Shown piece by piece: positions 1-5,987 of a stretch of DNA of 13,979 nt. Within the stretch, counting starts at the first letter, position 1. Every line of letters starts with the position of its first letter. The stretch comes from an uncultured Ruminococcus sp. (GTDB taxonomy: Bacteria > Bacillota > Clostridia > Oscillospirales > Ruminococcaceae). A program made the translations under genes and the position numbers. The notes under the pieces were generated by a model. That model did not search any database and had not been told where the DNA came from. It worked only from the letters and a program-made list of their open reading frames with translations. Location: contig USEH01000038.1 of the NCBI GenBank assembly GCA_900553675.1, positions 1-13,979 on the forward strand, given 5' to 3'.

Positions 1-7
1 TAAAACA

Positions 8-31
8 AAGCCCCGGCAAACAGCCGAGGAA
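8..31 (-). terminator. Rho-independent terminator of the mazF-like gene
   Basis: Read on the minus strand, a 7-bp GC-rich stem (CCTCGGC and GCCGGGG, one G-T pair) with a 5-base loop is followed by CTTTGTTTTA. It lies about 30 bases past the mazF-like stop codon, so it probably ends that transcript. Confidence 0.6.
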
Positions 32-59
32 AGGTGAGGCGGCGCAGAGTTTTTCCGCT

Positions 60-440
60 TTAGCGAAGTGTGACGCCGCCAGTGCCGCCATTTCCACCCG
101 TCAATCCGAAGCTTATTTGCAGGGCATTGTTGATTTTATCCATCGAGGTTGCATCTAAAACGCCCATGCGCTCCTTTAAACGCTGCTTGTCGATGGTGCG
201 AATCTGCTCTAAAAGGACTATGCTGTCCTTTGCCAAGCCGCAGGTGCCGGAGGTTATCTCGATATGAGTGGGCAGACGGGTCTTTTCCCGCTGACTGGTT
301 ATAGCCGCGGCTATCACCGTTGGCGAATGACGGTTTCCAACGTCGTTCTGAACTATAAGTACAGGTCTTATTCCGCCCTGCTCCGAGCCTACCACCGGAC
401 TTAAATCGGCGTAATATATTTCTCCCCTATATACTGACAT
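60..440 (-). CDS. ndoA: MazF/PemK-family mRNA interferase (EndoA/NdoA-like toxin)
   Basis: This 126-residue protein is a MazF-type endoribonuclease, the toxin of type II toxin-antitoxin pairs. The family cuts mRNA at short specific sequences in the cytoplasm. The N-terminal half has the family pattern RGEIYYADLSPVVGSEQGG followed by RPVLIVQND and AAITS. Arg25 and Thr48 fall where the catalytic pair of the Bacillus subtilis enzyme lies. The length is slightly above the usual 110 to 120 residues because of a Gly/Thr-rich tail (about residues 114 to 126). The start is supported by AGGAGAG six bases upstream of the ATG. No antitoxin gene precedes it in the 250 bases up to ypeB, whereas the usual partner lies directly upstream. 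The gene therefore looks solitary, or its antitoxin is elsewhere. The family assignment is firm; the gene symbol rests on similarity only. Confidence 0.9.
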   Translation of the reverse strand: MSVYRGEIYYADLSPVVGSEQGGIRPVLIVQNDVGNRHSPTVIAAAITSQREKTRLPTHIEITSGTCGLAKDSIVLLEQIRTIDKQRLKERMGVLDATSMDKINNALQISFGLTGGNGGTGGVTLR

Positions 441-446
441 GACTAT

Positions 447-498
447 CTCTCCTGTTGCTTTTGTACTTGTCTTATGTTTACACTACTATTCTTGACAA
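447..498 (-). promoter_or_regulatory. Possible promoter and RBS of the mazF-like gene
   Basis: On the minus strand, AGGAGAG (447-453) is a good ribosome binding site. TTGTCA at 493-498 could be a -35 box. An AT-rich ATAAGA-like -10 follows after about 17 bases, but it is a poor match, so only the RBS is firm. Confidence 0.4.
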
Positions 499-626
499 TA
501 CCTTGCAGTTTATTCAGCCAACCGGAAATTACAGGGAGCTTAGTTCAGTTTATGCATGACCTTGTCGGGGAGTTAATCCTGCGGGACGGCACAGGCGGTT
601 CTCTCATACTGTAAAAATTTACAACG

Positions 627-657
627 TGTATTTGCAAATAAATGTGAAAAGCTATTA
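627..657 (+). promoter_or_regulatory. Possible forespore (SigG-type) promoter of ypeB
   Basis: TGTATT (627-632) and GCTATTA (651-657), 18 bases apart, partly resemble the SigG consensus (TGAATA and CATACTA). ypeB genes are known to be expressed in the forespore under SigG. The match is weak, so this is a suggestion only. The RBS AAAGGA at 671-676 is clear. Confidence 0.25.
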
Positions 658-689
658 GCAAATAATCACGAAAGGACCATTTATATATC

Positions 690-2030
690 ATGAAAACGGT
701 TATTTCAAGAAGAACTATCGCAAGGATTGTATCCTTTTCTCTGGCGATAATTGCGGTTCTGGGCGCGGCTGATCTTATTTATATGCGAAAACTTTCGCGC
801 GCGGAAAACTTTATCGAATACGGCTACCGTCAGGCGGTTGAAGAGCTTGCCTCAAGTGCGGACAAGATATCCTCCACCCTGACAAAGGGGCTTTATTCTG
901 CATCTCCGGCGATGATGACCCGCCTTTCAAACGAGCTTTTAAGCGAGGCAAGCACCGCCAAGAACGCGCTTACAAAGCTTCCGGTTTACAACTCCAACCT
1001 TGAACGCACCGAAAAGTTTCTAACCCAGATAGGCAACTATGCCTCATCCGTCTCGGCGGCTGCCGCACGCGGCGAGGAGACTTCTTATGACGACTACAGC
1101 AGGCTGAGTGCCCTCTGTCAGAACGCAAAGGAGCTTTCAAAGCAGCTCTGGGAGCTACAGTCGCGCTTTCTTTCGGACGACAAAACCATAACCCAGCTGT
1201 TTGCCGATATCGATTCGGGCGGACAGTCGTTTATCACCGAGGGCTTTGCAAAGCTTGAGGACGGCTTTTCCTCTACCCCCAAGCTTATCTACGACGGACC
1301 GTTCTCCGACCATATCTTAGAGCGCACACCGCGTCTTATCCAAGGCGCAAACGCCGTCAATGAGGACGACGCGCGCCGACGCGCCGCGCAGTACTGCGGC
1401 ATGGAGGACTGGCAGCTTAAAAGCGTCGAGGGAGGCGAGCAGGGCAAAATGCCTTCCTACTGCTTCCGTGCGGACGGCATTTACTGTGCCGTAACCCAAA
1501 AGGGCGGATATATAAGCTACCTTATTAAAAGCCGCGAGCCGCGAACCTCAAAAATCACACCCGCAGAAGCCGAGGTCTATGCAAGAAGCTATCTTGATTC
1601 GCTTGCAATCGGCGGCATGCAGAAGACCTATTACGAAACCTACAACAACGTCTGCACCATCAACTATGCTTATGAAGACAACGGCGTTACCTGCTACACC
1701 GACCTTATAAAGATATCGGTTGCAATGGACAACGGCGAGATCCTTGGCTTCGACGCCCGCGGATTCATAGTAAACCATCACGAAAGAAATCTGGGCGAGC
1801 CTGTTTTAAGCGAGCAGGAATGTCAGGAAAAGCTTTCGCCCATGCTCAGCGTTATGGATTCCTCGCTGGCGGTGATCCCTACTAATTCAGTTGACGAAAA
1901 GCTCTGCTGGGAGTTTAAGTGCAAAACCTCCAACGACGACACCGTGCTTGTCTATATCAACTCCCAGACCGGCGATGAGGAGGACATTCTCATACTTCTG
2001 GAAACCGATGAAAGCCAGCTTACAGTTTAA
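690..2030 (+). CDS. ypeB: Spore germination protein YpeB
   Basis: This 446-residue protein matches the YpeB family, whose Bacillus subtilis member is of similar length. YpeB sits at the spore inner membrane and cortex, where it stabilises and restrains the cortex-lytic enzyme SleB until germination. One membrane segment lies at about residues 11-30, with Arg and Lys on the N-terminal side. A helical region with the YpeB-typical stretch YNSNLERTEKFLTQIGNYAS follows at about 100-120. The C-terminal half (about 285-440) has the pattern of repeated PepSY-like domains. ATG at 690 is preceded by AAAGGA at 671-676 with somewhat long spacing. In most spore formers ypeB directly follows sleB; no sleB is present here, so the lytic partner must be encoded elsewhere or replaced. 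No clear terminator follows the stop. Confidence 0.9.
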   Translation: MKTVISRRTIARIVSFSLAIIAVLGAADLIYMRKLSRAENFIEYGYRQAVEELASSADKISSTLTKGLYSASPAMMTRLSNELLSEASTAKNALTKLPVYNSNLERTEKFLTQIGNYASSVSAAAARGEETSYDDYSRLSALCQNAKELSKQLWELQSRFLSDDKTITQLFADIDSGGQSFITEGFAKLEDGFSSTPKLIYDGPFSDHILERTPRLIQGANAVNEDDARRRAAQYCGMEDWQLKSVEGGEQGKMPSYCFRADGIYCAVTQKGGYISYLIKSREPRTSKITPAEAEVYARSYLDSLAIGGMQKTYYETYNNVCTINYAYEDNGVTCYTDLIKISVAMDNGEILGFDARGFIVNHHERNLGEPVLSEQECQEKLSPMLSVMDSSLAVIPTNSVDEKLCWEFKCKTSNDDTVLVYINSQTGDEEDILILLETDESQLTV

Positions 2031-2147
2031 TACTAATTTTCGTCTAAAATGATTCAAAAAAGTGGGTATAAAACTGCTTGAATGATGGGGTTAGCAGCGA
2101 TTTAACAAATTATGAGGAAACTTTGTGCCTGTGTTTGAAAGGTTTGT

Positions 2148-2235
2148 TATCTGTCCGACTGACCGTGGGGGTGTAGGAGAACACTTTGCTCCACAGGGTG
2201 AGCCGATTGATATCTGTCCTACTGCCTGCAGGGGG
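2148..2235 (+). repeat. Imperfect direct repeat, two copies of about 24 bases
   Basis: Copies at 2148-2171 and 2211-2235 both begin TATCTGTCC and end in a run of five G, with about five differences between them. They flank 39 bases that contain a small GGAG/CTCC hairpin. No function is recognised. Confidence 0.55.
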
Positions 2236-2276
2236 TAAGGGGGATGAAACTAAGGGGAAAAGGGGGAACCCTAAAA

Positions 2277-2380
2277 CCGCTGCAAAAGTGCGGATTCCTA
2301 CTGCTTCTCACGTTTCTCCCCCTTGGACCCTCTTTTCCTTCACCCCTTTGCCCCTTTTCCGCACTTTTGACTGCCAGCGG
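2277..2380. repeat. Inverted repeat of 18 bp with a 5-base bulge
   Basis: CCGCTGCAAAAGTGCGGA at 2277-2294 pairs with 2358-2369 plus 2375-2380, leaving ACTGC (2370-2374) bulged out. The space between the arms contains a C/T-rich tract that is roughly complementary to the G-rich tract at 2230-2270, so two competing folds are possible. Confidence 0.6.
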
Positions 2381-2604
2381 AGATTGTGAATCTGATGGCT
2401 TTATTTTACTGCCGTTCCTTGGTGGTAGTTTCGTTCGCCCAGAACGTGGTTTGCTATTCTTCTATTACTTTGATTATCGTACTTCTGCGCCTTGAAGAGA
2501 TACAGAGTGCTTAACCTTACCTTTGTCATTTTTGAATTTTGGCAGGAAAGCGAATACGTAGCCTTTTACAGACGAAGACAGTATAATAACGTATAAATAA
2601 TAGT

Positions 2605-2641
2605 ATTATTGCCGTCCTGCTTCGGGCGGCAATAATTCTTT
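2605..2641 (+). terminator. Hairpin, possible terminator or attenuator before the sigma factor gene
   Basis: The 13-bp stem ATTATTGCCGTCC (2605-2617) pairs with 2624-2636 with one G-T pair and a 6-base loop. The following TCTTTC is only a weak U tract. It may end leftover transcription from ypeB or act in the leader of the sigma operon. Confidence 0.45.
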
Positions 2642-2750
2642 CAAAAAAATTTCACTTATCATGCAATGAACCGCCGATTTTGGTGTGTATATTAGTGAAA
2701 GCACTTGCAGGACAAAAATCTTGGTATTGTGCGCGGGAAAGGAGAAATCA

Positions 2751-3311
2751 ATGAACGACCATGAAATAATAGAGCTGTATTGGCAAAGAAGCGAAACGGC
2801 AATATCGGCGACCGACAAGAAATACGGCAAATACTGCCACACCATTTCCTACAACATCCTTCACAACAGCGAGGACGCTTCGTAATGTGTGAACGATACA
2901 TATTTAAAAGCATGGGATTCCATGCCGCCCAAGCGTCCCGAAAAGCTTTCGGCGTATCTTGGAAAAATCGTGCGGAATCTATCGCTCAACAGATTCAGGC
3001 GATACGCCGCGGAAAAGCGGGGCTTCGGGCAGACCGAGCTTGTGCTGTCCGAACTGGAGGACTGCATACCGTCCGCCGTTGGCGTGGAGCAGGCTTTTGA
3101 TGAGACTCTTTTAGTGGATGCCATCAACCGTTTCCTGCGCGAGCAGCCGGAGCAAAAGCGGAACATCTTTATCCACCGATACTGGTATCTGTATCCGATA
3201 AGGCAGATTGCGGGAAGCTTTGGCATGAGCGAGAGCAAGGCGGCTTCCTTGCTTTTCAGAATGAGAAACGAGCTAAAAGCGCAACTTGAAAAGGAGGGCA
3301 TAATTATATGA
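2751..3311 (+). pseudogene. Sigma-70 family (ECF-like) sigma factor, interrupted by an in-frame TAA
   Basis: Read through, this gene encodes 186 residues of a small sigma factor of the type found next to single-pass membrane anti-sigma proteins. Translation starts at ATG 2751 with AAAGGAG six bases upstream. Codon 45 (2883-2885) is TAA, inside region 2. Both sides stay in one frame: ...NILHNSEDAS, stop, CVNDTYLKAWDSMPPKRP. Relatives normally have Glu before CVNDTY, so a single GAA-to-TAA change explains it. Region 2 covers about residues 20-90 (AYLGKIVRNLSLNRFRR). Region 4 covers about 125-180 (PIRQIAGSFGMSESKAASLLFRMRNEL, the DNA-binding helices). GTG at 2889 could restart translation and yield a fragment lacking part of region 2. 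The gene overlaps the next by four bases (ATGA). It is either a recent pseudogene, a split gene or a sequencing error. Confidence 0.8.
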
Positions 3312-4519
3312 AAAGCGAAATACTTTTACAGGCAATCGGAAAAATCGACGACGAGCTTATAGCCAACGCGGGCGAAATCAGGAGCAAAAACAGAATAAAG
3401 ATGTGGCTCAGCTGCGGAGCGGTGGCTGCGTGTATTGCGCTGGTCGTATTTGCCGGTTCTGTGGCGGGATGGTTTTCGCCGATTGAAAGCTCGCCCGAGC
3501 TGTCCATGCTTACCATCTCGGAGGATTCGGGCGGAATGGGATTTGAGGGGTATATGGCTTATGGTATATCCGAGCTGGTAAATGCCAACCCTTGGAGTGA
3601 GGACGCTAAATTATCCACTCTGCCGGTATTCAAAAGCAAGCTATACCGCGATGAGAACATGAATATGCGGGGTATGGATTTTGAAGCTATGAGAGCTATG
3701 CTGCTTGACACAGCCGAACGGCTGGGCATGGACACCGATAATCTTGTGATTACCGACGACACCCCGAGCGCAGAGATGCAGGCGGCCACTGTCGAAAAGT
3801 TTGCAAGTATGGGTGAAGAGGTGCCGGATGGATATTTTGACCCCACAAGCCTTATCGTCGAGCAGGACGGCATACGCATCGAGGTGGTTCCGGCCATGAA
3901 CGCAATAATTACCTTTGACCCGGCAAAAGTCTTTCCAAATGGCCTTGGTTTCCACTACTATTCGCCTTACGAGGATGTCGAAAAGACTGCGGAATATATA
4001 AAAGAGGAATATAAAGAGCTTTTGAACATGTATAACCCTATAACCGACATCAACGGCGGAGATTATAACATCTACGGCGAACGGGGGGTCGACCTTTGTT
4101 TCTATGACGGCGCAGAAGACTTAACGCAAAGGATAATTAACTATAATTTCTACTATACGTCATTCTCCTGCAACGAAAGTGAAGAGCTTTTCCATGTGTG
4201 CGTTCACAACTGCGATTTGTCCGACAAGGTCGGGGATTACCCTATTATCACGGCAAAGGAAGCAAAAAAGCTGCTGTTAAGCGGAAACTTCGTAACCTCG
4301 GTGCCCTATGACTTCCCGGGCGGGGAGTATGTTAAAAAGGTGGAGCTGATATACAGAACTGATGCCGGATATTACATCCCATATTACCGCTTCTATGTGG
4401 AGCTCCCCGAAGCCGAAAGGGAGGGCGGCATGAAGACCTATGGCGCATATTATGTCCCCGCCGTCAAAGAGGAATATATCGAAAATATGCCTTTGTGGGA
4501 CGGAAGCTTTAACTCATAG
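3308..4519 (+). CDS. Single-pass membrane protein, probable anti-sigma factor
   Basis: I do not recognise a named family over the full 403 residues. An N-terminal cytoplasmic part of about 30 residues (starting MKSEILLQAIGKIDDELI) precedes one membrane segment (about residues 32-55). A large extracytoplasmic part of roughly 345 residues follows, rich in Tyr, Glu and Asp, with no metal-binding or protease motif I can name. A short N-terminal segment before one membrane helix, encoded four bases overlapping a sigma factor gene, is the usual plan of an anti-sigma factor that holds its sigma at the membrane and senses an outside signal. AAGGAGG (3291-3297) lies 10 bases before the ATG. The frame is intact although the sigma gene is broken, which suggests that the damage is recent or tolerated. 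The function is inferred from position and topology. Confidence 0.75.
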   Translation: MKSEILLQAIGKIDDELIANAGEIRSKNRIKMWLSCGAVAACIALVVFAGSVAGWFSPIESSPELSMLTISEDSGGMGFEGYMAYGISELVNANPWSEDAKLSTLPVFKSKLYRDENMNMRGMDFEAMRAMLLDTAERLGMDTDNLVITDDTPSAEMQAATVEKFASMGEEVPDGYFDPTSLIVEQDGIRIEVVPAMNAIITFDPAKVFPNGLGFHYYSPYEDVEKTAEYIKEEYKELLNMYNPITDINGGDYNIYGERGVDLCFYDGAEDLTQRIINYNFYYTSFSCNESEELFHVCVHNCDLSDKVGDYPIITAKEAKKLLLSGNFVTSVPYDFPGGEYVKKVELIYRTDAGYYIPYYRFYVELPEAEREGGMKTYGAYYVPAVKEEYIENMPLWDGSFNS

Positions 4520-4545
4520 TTTCAGCGAATCCCGAAAACATAAAA

Positions 4546-4577
4546 CGCGCGCGGAGCTTTGATATGCTTCGCGCGCG
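4546..4577. terminator. Bidirectional terminator between convergent genes
   Basis: A 12-bp stem (CGCGCGCGGAGC with GCTTCGCGCGCG, one G-T pair) has an 8-base loop. On the minus strand it is followed by TTTTATGTTTT, a good U tract for ending the phosphatase transcript. On the plus strand the following ATATTTCG is weaker. Its place between convergent stops supports use in both directions. Confidence 0.75.
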
Positions 4578-4595
4578 ATATTTCGTGATGTAATC

Positions 4596-5183
4596 TTATT
4601 TTGAGACTATTGAATTTGTAAATTCCTGCGCCGTCAGGTTAAAAAATTCTATTTTCCAATCACCTTGATTCCTGCTTATAAGACTAATACAAGCATTTTT
4701 TAATCGCGTTTTACCGGAGCCGATTTCATGCTCGGAGATGACCGCAAGCAAAGCGTTGATCCACGCTCCGTGAGATACCACCGCAACGGTATCCTTCGGA
4801 AAGGTATCCGCTATTTTTTCCGCTGCCCTCAATGCGCGTTCTGCCAATGCTTCCCACGGTTCCATTCCGGAAGACTGTCCCGAAGCCTCGAAGCGCTGTC
4901 TTTCCTGCGGAGATAAGCCCGCTAAGCGTCCGTAGTCTCTCTCAATCAGTTCTGAATTGACGATGACCGGACATTGCTGCCAAGCCGCAATAATTTCTGC
5001 TGTTTCCTCTGCTCTCATTAAAGGGCTTGTGTGTATGGAATCAAGCCTGACAGCTCTTAAAGCCTCGCCGCAAGCTTCTGCCTGCAATATGCCTGTTTGG
5101 TTTAATGGGATATCCTCGCGCCCCTGCAATCTTCCCTGGAGATTCCAGTCAGTTTCTCCGTGGCGGATCAGATAGATTTTCAT
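4596..5183 (-). CDS. Histidine phosphatase family protein (phosphoglycerate mutase-like)
   Basis: This 195-residue protein belongs to the histidine phosphatase superfamily (cobC/gpmB branch), whose members use a phosphohistidine intermediate in the cytoplasm. Counting from the chosen start, the N-terminal motif is LIRHGETDWN with catalytic His8. Arg57 lies in TSPLMRAEETAEII, Glu81 in ELIERDYG and the second His138 in VVSHGAW. The start at 5183 is chosen because AAGGAGG (5193-5199) lies nine bases upstream; an earlier in-frame TTG at 5207 would place that ribosome binding site inside the coding region. The substrate cannot be read from sequence: alpha-ribazole phosphate, phosphoglycerate and small phosphosugars are all possible, and no cobalamin genes are nearby. 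It is a single-gene unit with a shared terminator downstream and a palindromic element 25 bases upstream. Confidence 0.9.
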   Translation of the reverse strand: MKIYLIRHGETDWNLQGRLQGREDIPLNQTGILQAEACGEALRAVRLDSIHTSPLMRAEETAEIIAAWQQCPVIVNSELIERDYGRLAGLSPQERQRFEASGQSSGMEPWEALAERALRAAEKIADTFPKDTVAVVSHGAWINALLAVISEHEIGSGKTRLKNACISLISRNQGDWKIEFFNLTAQEFTNSIVSK

Positions 5184-5208
5184 AACGGCAGCCCTCCTTT
5201 TTGACAAT

Positions 5209-5373
5209 TAGAGCGTGTTCATACTAAACTGATTTGCGGATTTTGGAGCAAATTTTGTTCCATTCAAGGCAAAAATCCGCCGGGAATACTTGCATATTTC
5301 AAGGATTTTTAACGCAGAATGGGGCAAAATTTGCCCGAAAGACGTGAATCACGTTTAGTGTGAACACGCTCTA
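5209..5373. mobile_element. TA-flanked palindromic MITE-like element, 165 bp
   Basis: The ends are 21-bp terminal inverted repeats with one mismatch (5209-5229 and 5353-5373; TAGAGCGTGTTCA and TGAACACGCTCTA are the outer parts). A second pair of 18-base arms (5248-5265 and 5317-5334, 16 of 18 matching) lies at exactly symmetric distances from the ends. Weaker matching continues to the centre. A TA dinucleotide bounds each side, as expected for IS630/Tc1-mariner type insertion. It contains no coding sequence. The left arm also carries a perfect 9-bp inner inverted repeat (5236-5244 with 5272-5280). The parent transposase cannot be identified here. Confidence 0.75.
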
Positions 5374-5415
5374 GTATACAACTTTTTTCGTTGAATTGCA
5401 AGTGAGGAAGGGAGG

Positions 5416-5559
5416 ATGAAAGTGGTTTGGGTTGAAATGTATGCTTTTGCGAAAGTGAAGGACGTTGAACAGCGTTTAGCCGGTCAGACTCGGCTAAACG
5501 CTGCTTTGACAAAGCCTGACTTTGTTTCAGGTTATCCTATTTATACCGTTAAAAACTAA
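5416..5559 (+). CDS. Doubtful small open frame of 47 codons
   Basis: ATG at 5416 opens a 47-residue frame beginning MKVVWVEMYAFAKVKDVEQ and ending IYTVKN. GGAGG abuts the start codon, too close to work well; GAGGAA at 5405-5410 is better spaced. The product is soluble-looking, with no motif I recognise. The middle is encoded by the perfect palindrome at 5470-5503, which suggests that the stretch may be structural DNA rather than a gene. Chance is a serious alternative. Confidence 0.2.
   Translation: MKVVWVEMYAFAKVKDVEQRLAGQTRLNAALTKPDFVSGYPIYTVKN
5470..5503. repeat. Perfect 13-bp hairpin without U tract
   Basis: CAGCGTTTAGCCG (5470-5482) and CGGCTAAACGCTG (5491-5503) are exact complements around an 8-base loop. 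Neither side carries a run of T on the transcribed strand, so it is not a standard terminator. It may be a REP-like element or a binding site. Confidence 0.65.
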
Positions 5560-5605
5560 ACTATTTCCGCTGACAAGCCTAAAAATGTCGGGAAAGCAGG
5601 TGAAG

Positions 5606-5637
5606 CCGAAATAAAAAATAAGTCGGCGTAAGCCGAC
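5606..5637 (-). terminator. Second minus-strand terminator downstream of tRNA-Leu
   Basis: On the minus strand GTCGGC, TTAC, GCCGAC (5622-5637) is followed by TTATTTTTTATTTC. This is a good intrinsic terminator shape. It backs up the one next to the tRNA. Confidence 0.6.
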
Positions 5638-5709
5638 ACCGACACTTTTCACTTTTCTCTCTTATCTTTTATCTGGAAAATCCGCCAAGCAAAGTAAGAG
5701 AAAAGTACA

Positions 5710-5735
5710 AAAAGAAAAGCCGCCTTGTCGGCGGA
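5710..5735 (-). terminator. Terminator of tRNA-Leu
   Basis: On the minus strand CCGCC, a 5-base loop and GGCGG are followed by CTTTTCTTTTT, beginning about 10 bases past the CCA end of the tRNA. The flanking A and T runs can lengthen the stem. Confidence 0.8.
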
Positions 5736-5744
5736 TTTTCTTTT

Positions 5745-5831
5745 TGGTGCAGGTAACAGGACTTGAACCTGCATGAAATTGCTCTCACATGGACCTGAAC
5801 CATGCGCGTCTGCCAATTCCGCCATACCTGC
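5745..5831 (-). tRNA. tRNA-Leu, anticodon CAG
   Basis: The minus strand folds as a class II tRNA of 87 bases with encoded CCA. The acceptor arms are GCAGGTA (5825-5831) and TACCTGC (5749-5755), then discriminator A and CCA (5745-5748). The anticodon stem CATGG/CCATG closes the loop TTCAGGT, giving anticodon CAG (5795-5797) for leucine CUG codons. The long variable arm and the D-loop sequence AATTGGCAGAC are typical of tRNA-Leu. The T arm contains GGTTCAAGTCC. Confidence 0.95.
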
Positions 5832-5863
5832 ATATTATCTTGCTGCATTTCTGCGACTTCGTT

Positions 5864-5892
5864 ATTGTATCACAAAAAAACCGTTTTGTCAA
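5864..5892 (-). promoter_or_regulatory. SigA-type promoter of tRNA-Leu
   Basis: On the minus strand TTGACA (5887-5892) and TACAAT (5864-5869) are 17 bases apart, a near-consensus housekeeping promoter. It predicts a start about 25 bases before the tRNA 5' end. Confidence 0.85.
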
Positions 5893-5932
5893 TGGCAGAA
5901 ATGCAAAAATCCTTGACTTTATTTTTAAGATT

Positions 5933-5964
5933 CCTCCCCGAAGACTTTACGCACTTCAGGGAGG
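5933..5964 (-). terminator. Hairpin downstream of the glycoside hydrolase gene
   Basis: An 11-bp stem (CCTCCCTGAAG with CTTCGGGGAGG, one G-T pair) with a 10-base loop lies 24 bases past the stop. The following AATCTTAAAAAT is a weak U tract, so termination may be partial. Confidence 0.5.
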
Positions 5965-5987
5965 ACAGATTATACTTATACGCCGGC

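Larger units (their letters stand above)
2031..2684. other. Long non-coding spacer rich in repeats
   Basis: No convincing coding sequence lies between ypeB and the sigma factor gene. Open frames at 2186-2389 and 2244-2495 have low-complexity products and lack ribosome binding sites. The spacer holds an imperfect direct repeat (2148-2171 and 2211-2235), a G-rich tract (2230-2270) facing a C/T-rich tract (2311-2360), an 18-bp inverted repeat (2277-2294 with 2358-2380) and a strong hairpin (2605-2636). Confidence 0.6.
5374..5744. other. Hairpin-rich intergenic spacer
   Basis: Between the MITE-like element and the tRNA gene lie a perfect 13-bp hairpin (5470-5503), a short palindrome GCTTTGACAAAGC directly after it, and two minus-strand terminator hairpins (5622-5637 and 5719-5734). 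One doubtful 47-codon frame (5416-5559) is listed separately. No other coding sequence is supported. Confidence 0.6.

Noticed and set aside
2186..2495. Small plus-strand frames in the spacer after ypeB
   Set aside because: They lack ribosome binding sites, overlap in two frames and encode low-complexity Pro/Leu/Phe-rich products from the C/T-rich tract.
2883..2885. Frameshift as the cause of the split sigma factor
   Set aside because: Both parts are in the same frame and join without missing residues, so a substitution is enough.
2780..3301. Alternative frames across the sigma factor gene (2780-3100 plus and 2861-3301 minus)
   Set aside because: The sigma frame on both sides of the TAA encodes conserved regions 2 and 4, while the other frames give arginine- or serine-rich nonsense.
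5184..5207. Upstream TTG start for the histidine phosphatase
   Set aside because: It would place the strong AAGGAGG ribosome binding site inside the coding region, and the family motif begins at the later ATG.
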